Below, piece after piece: positions 35,607-45,698 of a stretch of 64,000 nt of DNA (position 1 is its first letter; every line of letters starts with the position of its first letter). Location of the stretch: positions 33,524-97,523 of the forward strand of contig NZ_JAGJDY010000015.1 in the NCBI RefSeq assembly GCF_018100795.1, given 5' to 3'. A program made the translations under genes and the position numbers. Under the pieces are notes generated by a model. That model ran no database searches. It was not told where the DNA came from and saw nothing but the letters and a program-made list of their open reading frames with translations. The DNA comes from Alteromonas sp. MMG017 (GTDB taxonomy: Bacteria; Pseudomonadota; Gammaproteobacteria; Enterobacterales; Alteromonadaceae).

Positions 35607-35915
35607 TTAGCGCTGATGCGCCGGAATATGTTTCATTTTGTCTACAAATGTAGTGATTTCTTGGTCGCTAAGTTGCCCTACTACCCTCTGGGTACTTGCA
35701 CTGTGATACTGTAAACCCAGCCCTGGCCGATAGGCTTTTTCAGGGCGTATAGGCCTTTTTTGCAAGTCACCGCCGCAGTTGGGGCAAACCCCTTGCAATA
35801 TTCCCGTTAAACAATCTTCGCAAAACGTACATTCGTAAGTGCAAATGTAAGCTTTTGATGAGTTTGCAGGTAATGAAGCATTACAGCATTCGCAATTAGG
35901 TTTAAGTATCAACAT
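35607..35915 (-). CDS. DUF1272 zinc-binding-like protein
   Basis: A 102-residue protein. The N-terminal half carries a dense Cys set: PNCECCNASLP, YICTYECTFCEDCL and GVCPNCGGDL, together nine cysteines in C-x-x-C-like pairs. This is the DUF1272 pattern and almost certainly binds zinc. The C-terminal half is a linker with a short helix. It lies 29 bp upstream of the EamA exporter gene on the same strand, so probably co-transcribed. The function is unknown. Confidence 0.8.
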   Translation of the reverse strand: MLILKPNCECCNASLPANSSKAYICTYECTFCEDCLTGILQGVCPNCGGDLQKRPIRPEKAYRPGLGLQYHSASTQRVVGQLSDQEITTFVDKMKHIPAHQR

Positions 35916-36222
35916 ACAGGTATGCCCAGATGATTGTCGATAAAGATATTATGCCTGTTTGCACATGGATGGTAGGACAAAAACTTAATCTTAGCGGGTC
36001 AAAAAGGACATAACTAAGAAATGATGAGTTAGAAACAGGGCTACAGAAACAGAAGTCAAAAAATAGTCTTCAAGTAGAAGTGGCGCAGAAATGAAACCAA
36101 AGTAATTTTAAGTAGAGTAAGAACTTGTTGGTAGATTACGTACTTTTGGGTAGCCAGTGTACTCTGCCCCCTATATTCAAGTATCATGGCGCCAATTTTA
36201 ATGCGTTGTAGGGTTCCCTCTT
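35916..36222. other. divergent intergenic region
   Basis: A gap of 307 bp between the DUF1272 operon and rhlE. It contains a degenerate REP copy at 36138-36170, and otherwise AT-rich DNA with no recognised RNA or operator. A promoter for rhlE should lie just before 36223, but I cannot point to it. Confidence 0.4.
36138..36170. repeat. degenerate REP copy
   Basis: Right arm GTACTCTGCCCC (36159-36170) is well kept; the left side retains only ACGTACTTTTGG (36138-36149). It is unusual in lying in a divergent promoter gap rather than between gene ends. Confidence 0.5.
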
Positions 36223-37461
36223 ATGTCATTTAGCGATTTAGGCTTATGTACTGAACTTTTAAACACCGTTGCTGACAAGGGCTATACCTCGGCCTCGCCA
36301 ATTCAGCAGGAAGCCATTCCAGCAATATTAAGCAAGCAAGACCTTATCGCAATTGCACAAACAGGAACGGGGAAAACAGCGAGTTTTTCATTACCCATTT
36401 TGCAGCTATTGGTAGACAAGCCGCGCCTAGAAACCAAGGGTATAAGGGCGCTTATTATTGCCCCTACTCGAGAGCTAGCCGCACAGGTTGCTCAAAACGT
36501 TGAACAATATAGCCAAAATCTAAATCTTCGCTCAACCGCCGTGTTTGGTGGCGTGCGAATTGAGCCTCAAAAATATGAATTAGCGCAAGGTGTCGATATT
36601 CTCATCGCAACACCAGGGCGCTTGCTAGATTTATATGAGCAAGGTGATATTAACTTCGACCATCTTGAAATATTGGTGCTAGATGAAGCCGACCGCATGC
36701 TGGACTTAGGCTTTATTGACCATATTCATCACATACAAAAGCTTCTGCCAGAGAAGCGTCAAACGCTACTTTTTTCAGCCACGTTTTCAAAAGAAATTAA
36801 AACATTAGCAGCCACCATGCTGAACAACCCTAAGACTATTGAGCTAGCTACAGCCAAAGATCATATCGAAAAAATCACGCAAATTTTGCATCCGGTAGAT
36901 AAGGAGCGAAAAAACGAGCTTCTCATTCACCTTATTGAAAATAATGACTGGTCTCAAATATTGGTATTTACGCGCACCAAACGCGGTGCAGATAGCTTAA
37001 GGAATGAGCTTGAAGCGAAAGGCATTGCGGCAGAGTCTATTCATGCAAATAGAACACAGCAAGCTCGCACATTAGCGTTAAATGGTTTTAGAGATGGCAG
37101 CATTAAGGTTCTGATTGGAACAGACCTTGCCGCTAGAGGTATCGATATTCAGCAATTACCCTGTGTGATTAATGTAGACCTGCCCTATGTAGCCGAAGAC
37201 TATATTCATAGAATTGGCCGTACAGGCAGAGCGTCGTCAGAGGGATTGGCTATTTCGCTATTCAGCGACGACGAAGCAAAGCAGCTAAGAACCATCGAAC
37301 GCCTTCTGGGCAGACAATTTAAAAAGACCTTTATTTCCGGTTTTGCGCCAAAACCGAAGCCACCTGCAGTTAAGGTAGAAGAAGACTTATACGGGAATTT
37401 TGAAGCTGACGATAAACCGAAGGGTAAAGGCAGATCGAAGGGGCGTAGAAAGCGCCGCTAG
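36223..37461 (+). CDS. rhlE: DEAD-box RNA helicase RhlE
   Basis: 412 residues with all DEAD-box motifs: Q motif (PIQQEAIPAI), motif I AQTGTGKT near residues 45-52, Ia PTRELAAQV, Ib TPGRLLD, II DEADR near 151, III SAT near 183, IV TRTKRGAD, V GTDLAARGID near 298 and VI HRIGRTGRA near 327. The C-terminal tail is short and basic (KGKGRSKGRRKRR), as in RhlE. The enzyme unwinds RNA in ribosome assembly and RNA turnover in the cold. RhlE is the best match; SrmB or DbpA are less likely. Confidence 0.88.
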   Translation: MSFSDLGLCTELLNTVADKGYTSASPIQQEAIPAILSKQDLIAIAQTGTGKTASFSLPILQLLVDKPRLETKGIRALIIAPTRELAAQVAQNVEQYSQNLNLRSTAVFGGVRIEPQKYELAQGVDILIATPGRLLDLYEQGDINFDHLEILVLDEADRMLDLGFIDHIHHIQKLLPEKRQTLLFSATFSKEIKTLAATMLNNPKTIELATAKDHIEKITQILHPVDKERKNELLIHLIENNDWSQILVFTRTKRGADSLRNELEAKGIAAESIHANRTQQARTLALNGFRDGSIKVLIGTDLAARGIDIQQLPCVINVDLPYVAEDYIHRIGRTGRASSEGLAISLFSDDEAKQLRTIERLLGRQFKKTFISGFAPKPKPPAVKVEEDLYGNFEADDKPKGKGRSKGRRKRR

Positions 37462-37481
37462 TTTAAAGAATCAAGCAAAGG

Positions 37482-37528
37482 AAAAATGGGGTTAAATAAC
37501 CCGAATAATGTTCTCTGACCCCATTTTT
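37482..37528. repeat. REP palindrome between convergent genes
   Basis: Left AAAAATGGGGTTAAATAAC (37482-37500), right GTTCTCTGACCCCATTTTT (37510-37528). The outer ends are perfect (AAAAATGGGGT/ACCCCATTTTT type). The right end overlaps the stop codon of the leftward unknown gene. Confidence 0.75.
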
Positions 37529-37905
37529 CAGCGCTCAAAAAACACATCAACCAAATCAGCAAGGGTTTCTTCCAACTCTTCTTCGAAAACATCAATGTCG
37601 ATATCGAAGCTGTTCATATACTTGTCAGCATTCTCTCGCGATACCGTAATATTTTTCATCTGAAACTCTAGTTCAGGAAGTGATTTGTCGTAACGAGGTT
37701 TAACAGCCCATCGCAAGCAATGACCGCGGTTGTCTTTCAGCTTTTGTTTGGCGAAAACACAAAACTCCTCAACGTAATCTGTTCCTTGAGGCCCAAGACA
37801 GCCAGGTTCAATACGGCACATCACCAACAACTTTTTGTAAAGAGGGAGTCGAGTTTCCATTATATCTTTGAATAGTTTAAAGATTTGATTATCAGCAAAT
37901 TTCAC
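37528..37905 (-). CDS. small protein of unknown function
   Basis: 125 residues, beginning MKFADNQIFKLFKDIMETRL. There is no signal peptide or membrane segment. The C-terminal half is strongly acidic (FDIDIDVFEEELEETLADLV). Two cysteine sites (MCRIEPGCLG, EEFCVF) may bind metal or form a disulfide. I recognise no family. It is transcribed toward rhlE. The upstream gap (37906-38187) holds a candidate sigma-54 promoter for the neighbouring PEP-CTERM gene, and no regulation of this gene is visible. Confidence 0.55.
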   Translation of the reverse strand: MKFADNQIFKLFKDIMETRLPLYKKLLVMCRIEPGCLGPQGTDYVEEFCVFAKQKLKDNRGHCLRWAVKPRYDKSLPELEFQMKNITVSRENADKYMNSFDIDIDVFEEELEETLADLVDVFFER

Positions 37906-38135
37906 TCATTTTGCCAGTAAGAAGTGAGGTTGATATACATTAAGAATGTTTATTTTTGTTTAAGCCATTTATTCTCTAGGCTTAGCAATTATTTTATAAA
38001 GATTGTAAAAACGCTTCTCTCACAACTTGGCTCTATTAATACTAAGGTATAGATTGCTTTACACCAAACTGTCAACTTTCTTTACATTAGGCTCATAATT
38101 TCACATATAACCCATCAAAATCAGTAACTTAAAAT

Positions 38136-38152
38136 ATGGCCCGGTTTGTGCT
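38136..38152 (+). promoter_or_regulatory. candidate sigma-54 promoter for VPEP-CTERM gene
   Basis: ATGGCCCGGTTTGTGCT keeps GG and GC 12 bp apart and matches 11 of 14 constrained positions of the -24/-12 consensus. It lies 36 bp before the start at 38188, which would give a leader of about 24 nt. Confidence 0.55.
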
Positions 38153-38187
38153 TTGTGTAAAATAAAGTATCAGAGAGCTTAGTGTAG

Positions 38188-39084
38188 ATGTTGTCGTTCA
38201 AGCAGTTGTTATGTGTTGTTTTATGTGTGTCGTCAGCAAATGTGCTGGCTACGGTCAGAGTCGTCGATTTCGATTTAGATGCGAATCTAAATAAAATTCA
38301 AAATGGACAGGTTATCGATGATGAATACGCTGATTGGGGCATTTTAATTTCTAGCTGTAATACAAACGGCGCCGCCGCTGCGGGTACAGATAGAGTTACC
38401 GGCGTGTGTAATGACGATCCTAATGCTGCAAACCCAGATTACAGCAATAGACAAGCCGCTTTTAATACGCAAGCTAACAACACCCAAGACCCTGACCTAG
38501 AATTTGATAAAGTTAACGGTAAATGGAAAGGCGCTATCTCAGGCGATGAGTACGACCAGCTTACAGATTACAAAAGCTACTATGCTGATATTAAAGCTCA
38601 AGCGGGCACCGGGGGCGGTTTATGGTCTCGCCCAGGTAATGCGTTAATTTTAAATGAGCAACCGTGCAATGCAACAAGCTGTACAAACCCTGACGACGAA
38701 GGAACACGTCCTGGTGGCTTCTTTGTATTTGATTTTACCGATGGCCCAGTAGATATTCTTAATTTAGACTTTTTCGACGTTGAAGGCGTTGAGCGGACAG
38801 ATACAACATCGCCTCAAAACCTTATCTACTTTTTCTACGCAGACGGCACATCAAATAGCACCCAAGTGCTAGCGCCGGGTAACAATGAATACGCAAGAAA
38901 AGATTTCGTTTCTACAGAATTGGCATCGCTGTACACTAATGTCACTAAACTGGTTGTTAACCTTCCAGGCTCAGGTGCCATCAATAACCTTATTGTAAAA
39001 GCCACAGAGGTTCCTGAACCTGCTGGCATAGCGTTATTTTTAAGTGCCGGTGTTATTTTACTAAGACGTAGAAAGTCGAAGTAG
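38188..39084 (+). CDS. VPEP-CTERM-sorted surface protein
   Basis: 298 residues with a signal peptide (FKQLLCVVLCVSSANVLA). The middle is acidic, Asn/Asp-rich and beta-type, with several Cys pairs (SSCNTNG, VCNDDP, QPCNATSCTN). The C terminus is textbook: EVPEPAGIALFLSAGVILL followed by RRRKSK. The VPEP motif is the site for exosortase. No catalytic domain is recognised. It is followed by a terminator and the prsT-like gene, so the pair may be linked by function rather than transcript. Confidence 0.85.
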   Translation: MLSFKQLLCVVLCVSSANVLATVRVVDFDLDANLNKIQNGQVIDDEYADWGILISSCNTNGAAAAGTDRVTGVCNDDPNAANPDYSNRQAAFNTQANNTQDPDLEFDKVNGKWKGAISGDEYDQLTDYKSYYADIKAQAGTGGGLWSRPGNALILNEQPCNATSCTNPDDEGTRPGGFFVFDFTDGPVDILNLDFFDVEGVERTDTTSPQNLIYFFYADGTSNSTQVLAPGNNEYARKDFVSTELASLYTNVTKLVVNLPGSGAINNLIVKATEVPEPAGIALFLSAGVILLRRRKSK

Positions 39085-39104
39085 CTTGCTATGAATTAAA
39101 CACA

Positions 39105-39128
39105 ACGGCGCTGTAAAGCGTCGTTTTT
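39105..39128 (+). terminator. terminator after VPEP-CTERM gene
   Basis: ACGGCGCT (39105-39112), GTAA loop, AGCGTCGT (39117-39124) with one G-T wobble, then TTTTG. It overlaps the region 60 bases before the prsT-like start. Confidence 0.7.
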
Positions 39129-39189
39129 GTTTATCCACTTTACATTTTTTCGTAAACTGAAATCCCTCTATAGGCCAAATGGTTGCTCC

Positions 39190-41976
39190 ATGTATTTCAA
39201 TCGTCTTGTCATCATCACATTAATACTTCTGCTGTTTTCCATATCGAGCAATGCCATTGAGGTTGAAGAGCAGTATTTTGAGTCTGCTTTAGAGTCTATG
39301 TCGCAAAAAGACTCGGAAAGCGCATATATTCATTTGAAGAATGCTCTTGCAGCCAATCCAAACCATGTGCCGTCGAAGATATTGATGGGAAAAATCCTTT
39401 ATAAAAAAGGCTTTTTTGATGCTGCTTTACAAGAGTTATATGATGCAGAGCAGCTAGGGGCAGATAAAAACCTCACCGCTGTAACAATCGCGCGAGCGTT
39501 ACTAGTGTTAAAAAGTTACTCACGTATTTTGAGTATCGATACTTCTAGCTTGAAGCAAGATATAGCATTTGAAGTGCTTCTTATTAAGAGCAGCGCGCAG
39601 CATCAGTCACCAAAACCCAAAGAAGCTATTAAGTATTTAGACCAAGCAAATAAATTCCAGCCCAATAGCTTACGCGTTTTACAAACTTATGCATCGCACT
39701 ATCTTTACGTAGATGATTTTGAGAAAGCCAACTCTTATATCCATAAGGCAACGAATGAGTTTGGAGAAAACCCGCAAACACTTCATTTGCGTGGCCAGTT
39801 AGCCTATCGACAAGGTAATACACAAGAAGCGGTGAGTTTCTTAGAACGCGCTCACTCTTTGTCTGCTGAAAACCCTATTATCATGCGATCGTTGGCAAGT
39901 GCCTACATGGCTATAGACAGCAATGATGACGCACTAAAAATTGTACAAACAATAGTAGATCAAACCCCTGGGGACCCTTACGTCAAATTACTTTTAGGGC
40001 AACTTCGTGCCAAAAACAATCAAACCGACATAGCCAAGCAAGTATTTGATGAACTTTTAGCGGCACTTACTTTACTGCCTGAAGACATTATGCAAAGTAG
40101 CCAAGAGCTGCAATTTATCAATGCCTTTGCGTCGTACTTGAATGAAGATTATGAAAGCGCCGTAAAGGCCTTTTCTACTTACCTTGCTAATAATGATGAC
40201 AGTGTAAAAGCGCTAGCCTTGTTAGCTGATACATTCATCAAGCTAGATACCTCGAAAGATGCCCTAACGCTATTAGATAGACGGCAAACCTTGGTTACTC
40301 GCAATATTCCGCTGACGGTGACCTTGTGTAATTTATATATTCAAAACAACCGTAGCTTTAAATGTGACAGGCTTATTGAACAAGCAGAATTCATTCATGG
40401 GCCACAAGCAACGTTCAGTTATGTACGTATGAACTCGTTAATAGAGCGCAGCCGCTTTGACGATGCCTTATTGGTATTTAACGAAACCTTTAGCGAAGCA
40501 CAAGATGAGCAGCTAAAGCTGTTAGGCATTCAATTAAAAATGCAGACGTCATCATATCAAGCGGCTTTAGATGACATTAAAGACCTTTACGCCACGACTG
40601 AAGACATGAGTCGACTTAAGTTACTCGAAGCAAAAGTTCAGGATAGTTGGGGTAATTTAGAAGCGGCGAAAGCCATCACTCAAGAGGTTGTAAAACACAC
40701 GCCCAACGCGCCGGGGGCTTTAATTTTACATACAGAAGTTTTGCTTAAATTGAATGAAGTTGACGAGGCGCTACTCATTGCTGAACAACTATTCCAACGC
40801 GAACCCAACCTTGCACATACGTTACTTTTAGGCGAGGCATTGGCGAAATCTAATAATATCGAAGCTGCGCTGTCACTACTGATAGCGGCCAAAAGGGATA
40901 TAGCACAAAATACCCCCATCTCAGGCTTACTGTTAGAAATTTATGTCAATTCTCGACAGCATGAAAAAGCACTGTTAGAAGTGCGCGCACTGCTGAAGCA
41001 AAACAGACTAGATCAAACTGCATTGGTTGCAAAGGCTTCGCTTTTAACGGAAATCGGACAATATGAAAAAGCCAGGTTAGCGCTTAATGTTTTATATGGC
41101 CTTTGGAGCGATAACCCTAGGCTTTTGGTTAAGCTTAGTAAATTACAGATTAACGCAAATGATCTTACTGGCGCACGTACCTCGCTAAATGAGGCTAAAA
41201 CTATTGCACCAGACAGCGTCACGGTAGCGTTAGAAGAAGCTAAACTTAACTTAAGGGCTAATCAGCTTGATGGTTTGGAAAAAGCAATTAACGCTATTCA
41301 GGTCAAAGCACCTAACAGCCCTGAAGTTTATCTATTAGCCGGCAACTTTTATAATGCGAAAAAAGATAAACAACAAGCGTTCAGTGCCTTTTCCCGTGCG
41401 TTTGAACTAGACCCTCATACTTCAATACACGCAGCTTCACTATTTCAAAGTGCGAGTAATGAAAGCATGTTTATAGCCTTTGAGGAACTTATGCTTCCTT
41501 ACGTTAAGAAATATCCCAACGCCTATTTCCATAAAAGACTATTAGCAGATTTCTATTTAACCCAAGGTGAGCATGATAAAGCCAAGACGCTATATGAATT
41601 TTTATCAAAAATAGAAGCGCTTTTTGACAAAGCCACCGTCTTAAATAACCTTGCTTATCTCGAAACGAAACACGACCTACCAAAGGCGCTAATTTACGCT
41701 GAAGAGGCCTTATCCCTTTCACCAAATACACCACAAATTTTAGATACGTATGGTTGGATTTTGGCGCGTCAGGGATATTATACCGAGGCACTGCCTAACT
41801 TAAGGAAGGCTTACTCTTTCGATGCAGTCGACCCTAATATTATGTACCACCTAGGTTTCGTGCTATTGAAACAAGGAAAGCATCAGCAGGCTAAAGTTGA
41901 ACTTGCAAATGCACTTGCGTCAGATTTACCTTTTGCAGATAAAGAAGAAGCCAGAGCTTTATTTAATTCTCTGTAA
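39190..41976 (+). CDS. prsT: PEP-CTERM system TPR-repeat protein, PrsT-like
   Basis: 928 residues. N-terminal hydrophobic signal (LVIITLILLLFSISSNA), then more than fifteen TPR-like units to the end. The opening of the mature part (YFESALESMSQKDSESAYIH LKNALAANPNHVPSKILMGK) and ELYDAEQLGADKNL match the PrsT family that accompanies exosortase and PrsK/PrsR loci. Usual PrsT proteins are lipoproteins; here no lipobox Cys follows the signal, so it may be periplasmic or tail-less. The family is thought to help export or assembly of sorted proteins or exopolysaccharide. ATG 39190 is chosen over TTG 39127. Confidence 0.78.
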   Translation: MYFNRLVIITLILLLFSISSNAIEVEEQYFESALESMSQKDSESAYIHLKNALAANPNHVPSKILMGKILYKKGFFDAALQELYDAEQLGADKNLTAVTIARALLVLKSYSRILSIDTSSLKQDIAFEVLLIKSSAQHQSPKPKEAIKYLDQANKFQPNSLRVLQTYASHYLYVDDFEKANSYIHKATNEFGENPQTLHLRGQLAYRQGNTQEAVSFLERAHSLSAENPIIMRSLASAYMAIDSNDDALKIVQTIVDQTPGDPYVKLLLGQLRAKNNQTDIAKQVFDELLAALTLLPEDIMQSSQELQFINAFASYLNEDYESAVKAFSTYLANNDDSVKALALLADTFIKLDTSKDALTLLDRRQTLVTRNIPLTVTLCNLYIQNNRSFKCDRLIEQAEFIHGPQATFSYVRMNSLIERSRFDDALLVFNETFSEAQDEQLKLLGIQLKMQTSSYQAALDDIKDLYATTEDMSRLKLLEAKVQDSWGNLEAAKAITQEVVKHTPNAPGALILHTEVLLKLNEVDEALLIAEQLFQREPNLAHTLLLGEALAKSNNIEAALSLLIAAKRDIAQNTPISGLLLEIYVNSRQHEKALLEVRALLKQNRLDQTALVAKASLLTEIGQYEKARLALNVLYGLWSDNPRLLVKLSKLQINANDLTGARTSLNEAKTIAPDSVTVALEEAKLNLRANQLDGLEKAINAIQVKAPNSPEVYLLAGNFYNAKKDKQQAFSAFSRAFELDPHTSIHAASLFQSASNESMFIAFEELMLPYVKKYPNAYFHKRLLADFYLTQGEHDKAKTLYEFLSKIEALFDKATVLNNLAYLETKHDLPKALIYAEEALSLSPNTPQILDTYGWILARQGYYTEALPNLRKAYSFDAVDPNIMYHLGFVLLKQGKHQQAKVELANALASDLPFADKEEARALFNSL

Positions 41977-42013
41977 AGCATCATCATCCCCCCTTTATTG
42001 GTAGGCTACTGCT

Positions 42014-42556
42014 TTAGTTGGCTTGGCTTTCCCAGTAATAAGCCACACCAGATTCGCCATATGTAATCACTAGCACCCCGTGGGATTGTGAATGAGATAT
42101 TTGACTAGTGCATCCTTCAACCATCCAGTAGCCACTTTTTGATGTAGTTGAAATGTTCGCTAAGCAAACAACAAATGAGGTGTCGGGTTTAGCCGTCTCG
42201 AAGATCCCTCGCGAATCGAGAGACGTCAGTGTCCACCCTTGCTGCGTTAACAGTGCGGAAGACACAGGCTGCTGTATTTTGGGTAAATCAAACGTCGAAT
42301 TGTAGTTTTTGCCATAATCACTCCAAAATTTAGTGAGTGCTTCAGGGTCATTAATAATCACGATGTTTGCGTTTGAAAGGAATTGATTGGCCATAGAAGA
42401 AACATCGCTGACATGCTCAACTTTGCCTGAAAGTATAGAGGAAGAAGCAGAAAGGGTAGCTTCCTCTACGCGTATTTTTGTTTCTTCACTACATGCAAAG
42501 ATGACAAATATAGCAATGAGGAAACCACCCTTTAAGTTCATTAACATGTCGGCCAA
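42014..42556 (-). CDS. small lipoprotein downstream of the dockerin protease gene
   Basis: About 180 residues, with a lipobox near the N terminus (GGFLIAIFVIFACSEET, Cys about 22). AAGGTGG at seven bases before TTG 42556 supports a TTG start; ATGs at 42547 and 42541 are alternatives with no ribosome site. The mature part has an ASSSILSG linker and two Cys (FVVCLA, EGCTSQ). No family is recognised. It lies 26 bp after the vWA/dockerin gene, suggesting a shared transcript and a role in its surface assembly. Confidence 0.6.
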   Translation of the reverse strand: MADMLMNLKGGFLIAIFVIFACSEETKIRVEEATLSASSSILSGKVEHVSDVSSMANQFLSNANIVIINDPEALTKFWSDYGKNYNSTFDLPKIQQPVSSALLTQQGWTLTSLDSRGIFETAKPDTSFVVCLANISTTSKSGYWMVEGCTSQISHSQSHGVLVITYGESGVAYYWESQAN

Positions 42557-42582
42557 CGCGTTACCACCTTAGCCGACCTGCA

Positions 42583-45500
42583 CTAATTAACAGCACAGGC
42601 TGTACGGGTGCAAGCGAGTGTACAAAAACGTAAGTCAAGTGCATTAATAACACCGTCATCGTTCATGTCACATTTCGCACCACAACTGCTGCCATCAGTC
42701 GGCTTGCCTAGATCTTGTCTTAGCAACAGAATATCATTGCGGTCTACATCACCATCGTTATCCGCATCACCTTTAATTTGCTGCTGAATCAGGCTTACAG
42801 ATATGGATATTGTATCTTGTGCGGACAAGCCACCTCCATCAGTGCAGTTCATAGTGATGATGTGTGTACCTTCGCGAAGTCGACGAATACCTGAAGCATT
42901 TATGCCAGTCCCTAATTCAGTTTGAATAGTTTCTCCGTTACCTAGGTTACCATCCAAGTTACTGCTCCATTGAATATTACTCACTGTACCCTCTTCGGTA
43001 TCGTGAGTAAATACGCTTAGATTGATAGGCTGCACACCTACAAATGAGGCACCATTTACAGGAGAGGTTATCTGGCAAGACGGCGCTGTATTTGGCGTAG
43101 TAAAGATACCATCAGACTCATCAGTATCAGACAGAAAACCATCAGAAGCAATTACGCGTACCAGCCCCTGTGTTGTCTGACCCAGGTCAAAAAGAGATAC
43201 GTTGAGCGTATTTCCTGAAAAGTCTGTTACCAATGTTTCCCACGTTGTGCCCGAATCTGGGCTGAACTGTACAGTGTGTGTAAGCACGTCAGAAGGGTCA
43301 TCATCACTGCTAGTCCAAACAATATCCACATCAGGTGGGTTTAATATTTCTCCACCATTTGGGAAGGTAACTTCCACCACAGGGGCATTCTCACTTGCCG
43401 TTTGTGTTCCAACAACATCATTATTGGTTGCACGTCTGACAGTGATCGTAGAAATATCTAAAGAACTCATGATTGGCACTAACATAAGTGCTGTGCCATC
43501 GTCGGGCTGACCTGAGCCTCCACCAGTTTCACCGTCGCCTTCCAGCATCGCCGGTGTAAATAGCACTGAATCTATAATGTTACCCGATGAATCTTTAACT
43601 TCGAGGATATAGTCCGTTCCGTCTTGGTTAGGTGGGATCACTCCTGCTGGTAGCTCAAATGGTAGCGCAGGTAAGAACTGAATTGAGTAGTTATCCAAAT
43701 CGATAATACCCCGAATCAACTTCCACTGAGTGAGACTCGCTACTTTTGTAGAAAAGCTTTTCACAGCAATTGGAGATGGCGCAATAAGGCTTGCCACTGA
43801 AAAGTTAGTGTTAATGTAAGAGCGGATACCTTCGTAACTGAAATCTGAAGGCCAGCGGAAACCACTACAATAGCTCATCATCGCAAAAGTTTTATTTGGG
43901 TCGACGACTGAATTACGTTGGCTATCCCAGCCATAAACCAACTTGTTATCGCCTGAACTCATTGGACCAATAGTTGCGCGCTGTGCTCCCGATACATTAA
44001 AGATATTCGGGAAATTGGGCGCGCTTGCTTCCGCAAATGAACCACAAGCTCCTTTTTCATAGGTTTGGGTTCCAAATACTTGTGTACCAACTAATGCCGC
44101 GTTTGAAGCATGGTGGCGCCCCATGGTATGAGCAATTTCGTGTCCGTGACGATTACGACCGTAGCTATTTCCATCTCGAATCACTCCCGCGGAAACTGAT
44201 CCAGGAATACCGTTGGCTTTTCCGCCAGTGCCACTCCCGCTTGCTGTTAGAAGACTACCGGTTTGATCAACTGCGCCGTAATAAAGTCGTTCACATCCGT
44301 ACAGATCCCAGCAAAAGTCTAAGAAACGCATGGACTCAAGACGGCTAAGCACATCATCTACCTTCGGATCGCCACTGGCGCCCATATCTAAGGTACCGGT
44401 AGTGCGGTCAATTTTAGATGTTGGGAAAGTGGCGAGTAAACGTTGTTCTAACTCGTTTAAGTCGGCATTACTTGGCTGGATTGTGGAACCCGACTTTTCA
44501 TATTTCACTTTAACGAATTTCACTTCAAGCTCGGAGCCTTGGTTGAAGGTAACCGTAGACATACAATCATTTGCAGTTGGGCCTGCACTCTCCATACATT
44601 CAAGAGTGCCACCAACCGCCTCCAGCTCCAGTTCTACAGTGCCAGAGAGCCAAGAGTCAGGCAGTTGAAAATTCAGGCTGTCGCTCAAGATGTCGCGACG
44701 AGATAACGCATCAGGTTTAGCCACAATTGAGCCACCAGAGTTGCTGGCTGTTAATGGTGAACCTGGAAGATCTACTCCGCCTCGGGTGCCTTTCAATCGC
44801 GCGGTTGCTTTTACAGGGTCAGTACCGTCTTTGGGTTCAATGTAGGTTCTGACTAAGGTTTTCTTTTCCTCAATCAGCATCACTTTGTTATCCAAATCTT
44901 GAACAACTTGTGTAACTTCCATACCCACAAGTTTCAACGGTTCACCCATACAAAGTGAGCCAACGAAACCTGCGAACTCGGTAAAGCTCGTAACGACGAA
45001 CACTGCTCCCCCGCCGAACACATGCGGTTCATAATTGTTAATCGCGTCATTCGCATCAAAGAAAGGTGGATCTTCTATAGCGATCACACTGAAACGGTCA
45101 AGACTAAAGTTAGCGCTTTGCGCATTACTTATTGCGCTTGGAACAGTAGCGCCTGTATTGCGATTACCATCGGTAGACAGACAGTAGCTTTGGAAATCAT
45201 CCTCCAAGGCGCCCATTGAGATAAGATGACTTGTTGCGGTGTTTATTCCGTTACCAGGGCCTGTTGACCCACTAAACTGACTCATTGACTGAACGGCAGA
45301 AATTGCAGCTTGCGCGTCCGCTTCTGAGTCAATGAGACGATATGGGAACTCTAACCGCGTCGAGCTAGCAAACTGGACGACAGCGATCGAAACACTTCCG
45401 TCACGGGGTACAACAAGAGTATCTTGGATTGCAGCAACAATACCTTGTCTCTGAATATTCCAGTCACTACTGTTAATACTGCCGGAGCCATCAACAATAA

Positions 45501-45591
45501 AGACGAGGTCGGTTTTGGCGTTAGCAAATGTTGCCGCGCATATTGCGATCGCGATAAGCAGCGATTGGCAACACCGTTTAAATACATTCAT
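42583..45591 (-). CDS. secreted vWA / zinc metalloprotease / dockerin protein
   Basis: 1002 residues. Signal MNVFKRCCQSLLIAIAICAA; vWA domain 28-220 with MIDAS DGSGS at 34-38. A region to about 430 has no family I know. A metzincin-type site HEIAHTMGRHH near 483-493 (HExxHxxGxxH, three zinc His and catalytic Glu) follows. Ig-like/FN-like beta domains lie at about 720-930 (FPNGGEILNPPDVDIVWTSS, ITSPVNGASFVGVQPINLSV). A dockerin-type module occupies the last 62 residues with two calcium loops, DADNDGDVDRND and DMNDDGVINALD. It has no sorting signal, so surface attachment would rely on the dockerin binding a cohesin; one is encoded two genes upstream. ATG 45591 starts the signal peptide. The likely role is extracellular protein degradation or processing. 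Confidence 0.85.
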   Translation of the reverse strand: MNVFKRCCQSLLIAIAICAATFANAKTDLVFIVDGSGSINSSDWNIQRQGIVAAIQDTLVVPRDGSVSIAVVQFASSTRLEFPYRLIDSEADAQAAISAVQSMSQFSGSTGPGNGINTATSHLISMGALEDDFQSYCLSTDGNRNTGATVPSAISNAQSANFSLDRFSVIAIEDPPFFDANDAINNYEPHVFGGGAVFVVTSFTEFAGFVGSLCMGEPLKLVGMEVTQVVQDLDNKVMLIEEKKTLVRTYIEPKDGTDPVKATARLKGTRGGVDLPGSPLTASNSGGSIVAKPDALSRRDILSDSLNFQLPDSWLSGTVELELEAVGGTLECMESAGPTANDCMSTVTFNQGSELEVKFVKVKYEKSGSTIQPSNADLNELEQRLLATFPTSKIDRTTGTLDMGASGDPKVDDVLSRLESMRFLDFCWDLYGCERLYYGAVDQTGSLLTASGSGTGGKANGIPGSVSAGVIRDGNSYGRNRHGHEIAHTMGRHHASNAALVGTQVFGTQTYEKGACGSFAEASAPNFPNIFNVSGAQRATIGPMSSGDNKLVYGWDSQRNSVVDPNKTFAMMSYCSGFRWPSDFSYEGIRSYINTNFSVASLIAPSPIAVKSFSTKVASLTQWKLIRGIIDLDNYSIQFLPALPFELPAGVIPPNQDGTDYILEVKDSSGNIIDSVLFTPAMLEGDGETGGGSGQPDDGTALMLVPIMSSLDISTITVRRATNNDVVGTQTASENAPVVEVTFPNGGEILNPPDVDIVWTSSDDDPSDVLTHTVQFSPDSGTTWETLVTDFSGNTLNVSLFDLGQTTQGLVRVIASDGFLSDTDESDGIFTTPNTAPSCQITSPVNGASFVGVQPINLSVFTHDTEEGTVSNIQWSSNLDGNLGNGETIQTELGTGINASGIRRLREGTHIITMNCTDGGGLSAQDTISISVSLIQQQIKGDADNDGDVDRNDILLLRQDLGKPTDGSSCGAKCDMNDDGVINALDLRFCTLACTRTACAVN

Positions 45592-45698
45592 GGTGATATC
45601 CTTATTTCTCTTTTGTCGGCACAATAGCCCCCAAGTCACACGAATCCATACTGTGTGTGGGTTGCTCGCACTTTTAGAACGGCTAAGACAAAGTAGAC

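Noticed and set aside
42841..44668. Several long frames antisense to the vWA/dockerin gene
   Set aside because: They are shadows of a high-quality gene with signal peptide and catalytic motifs.
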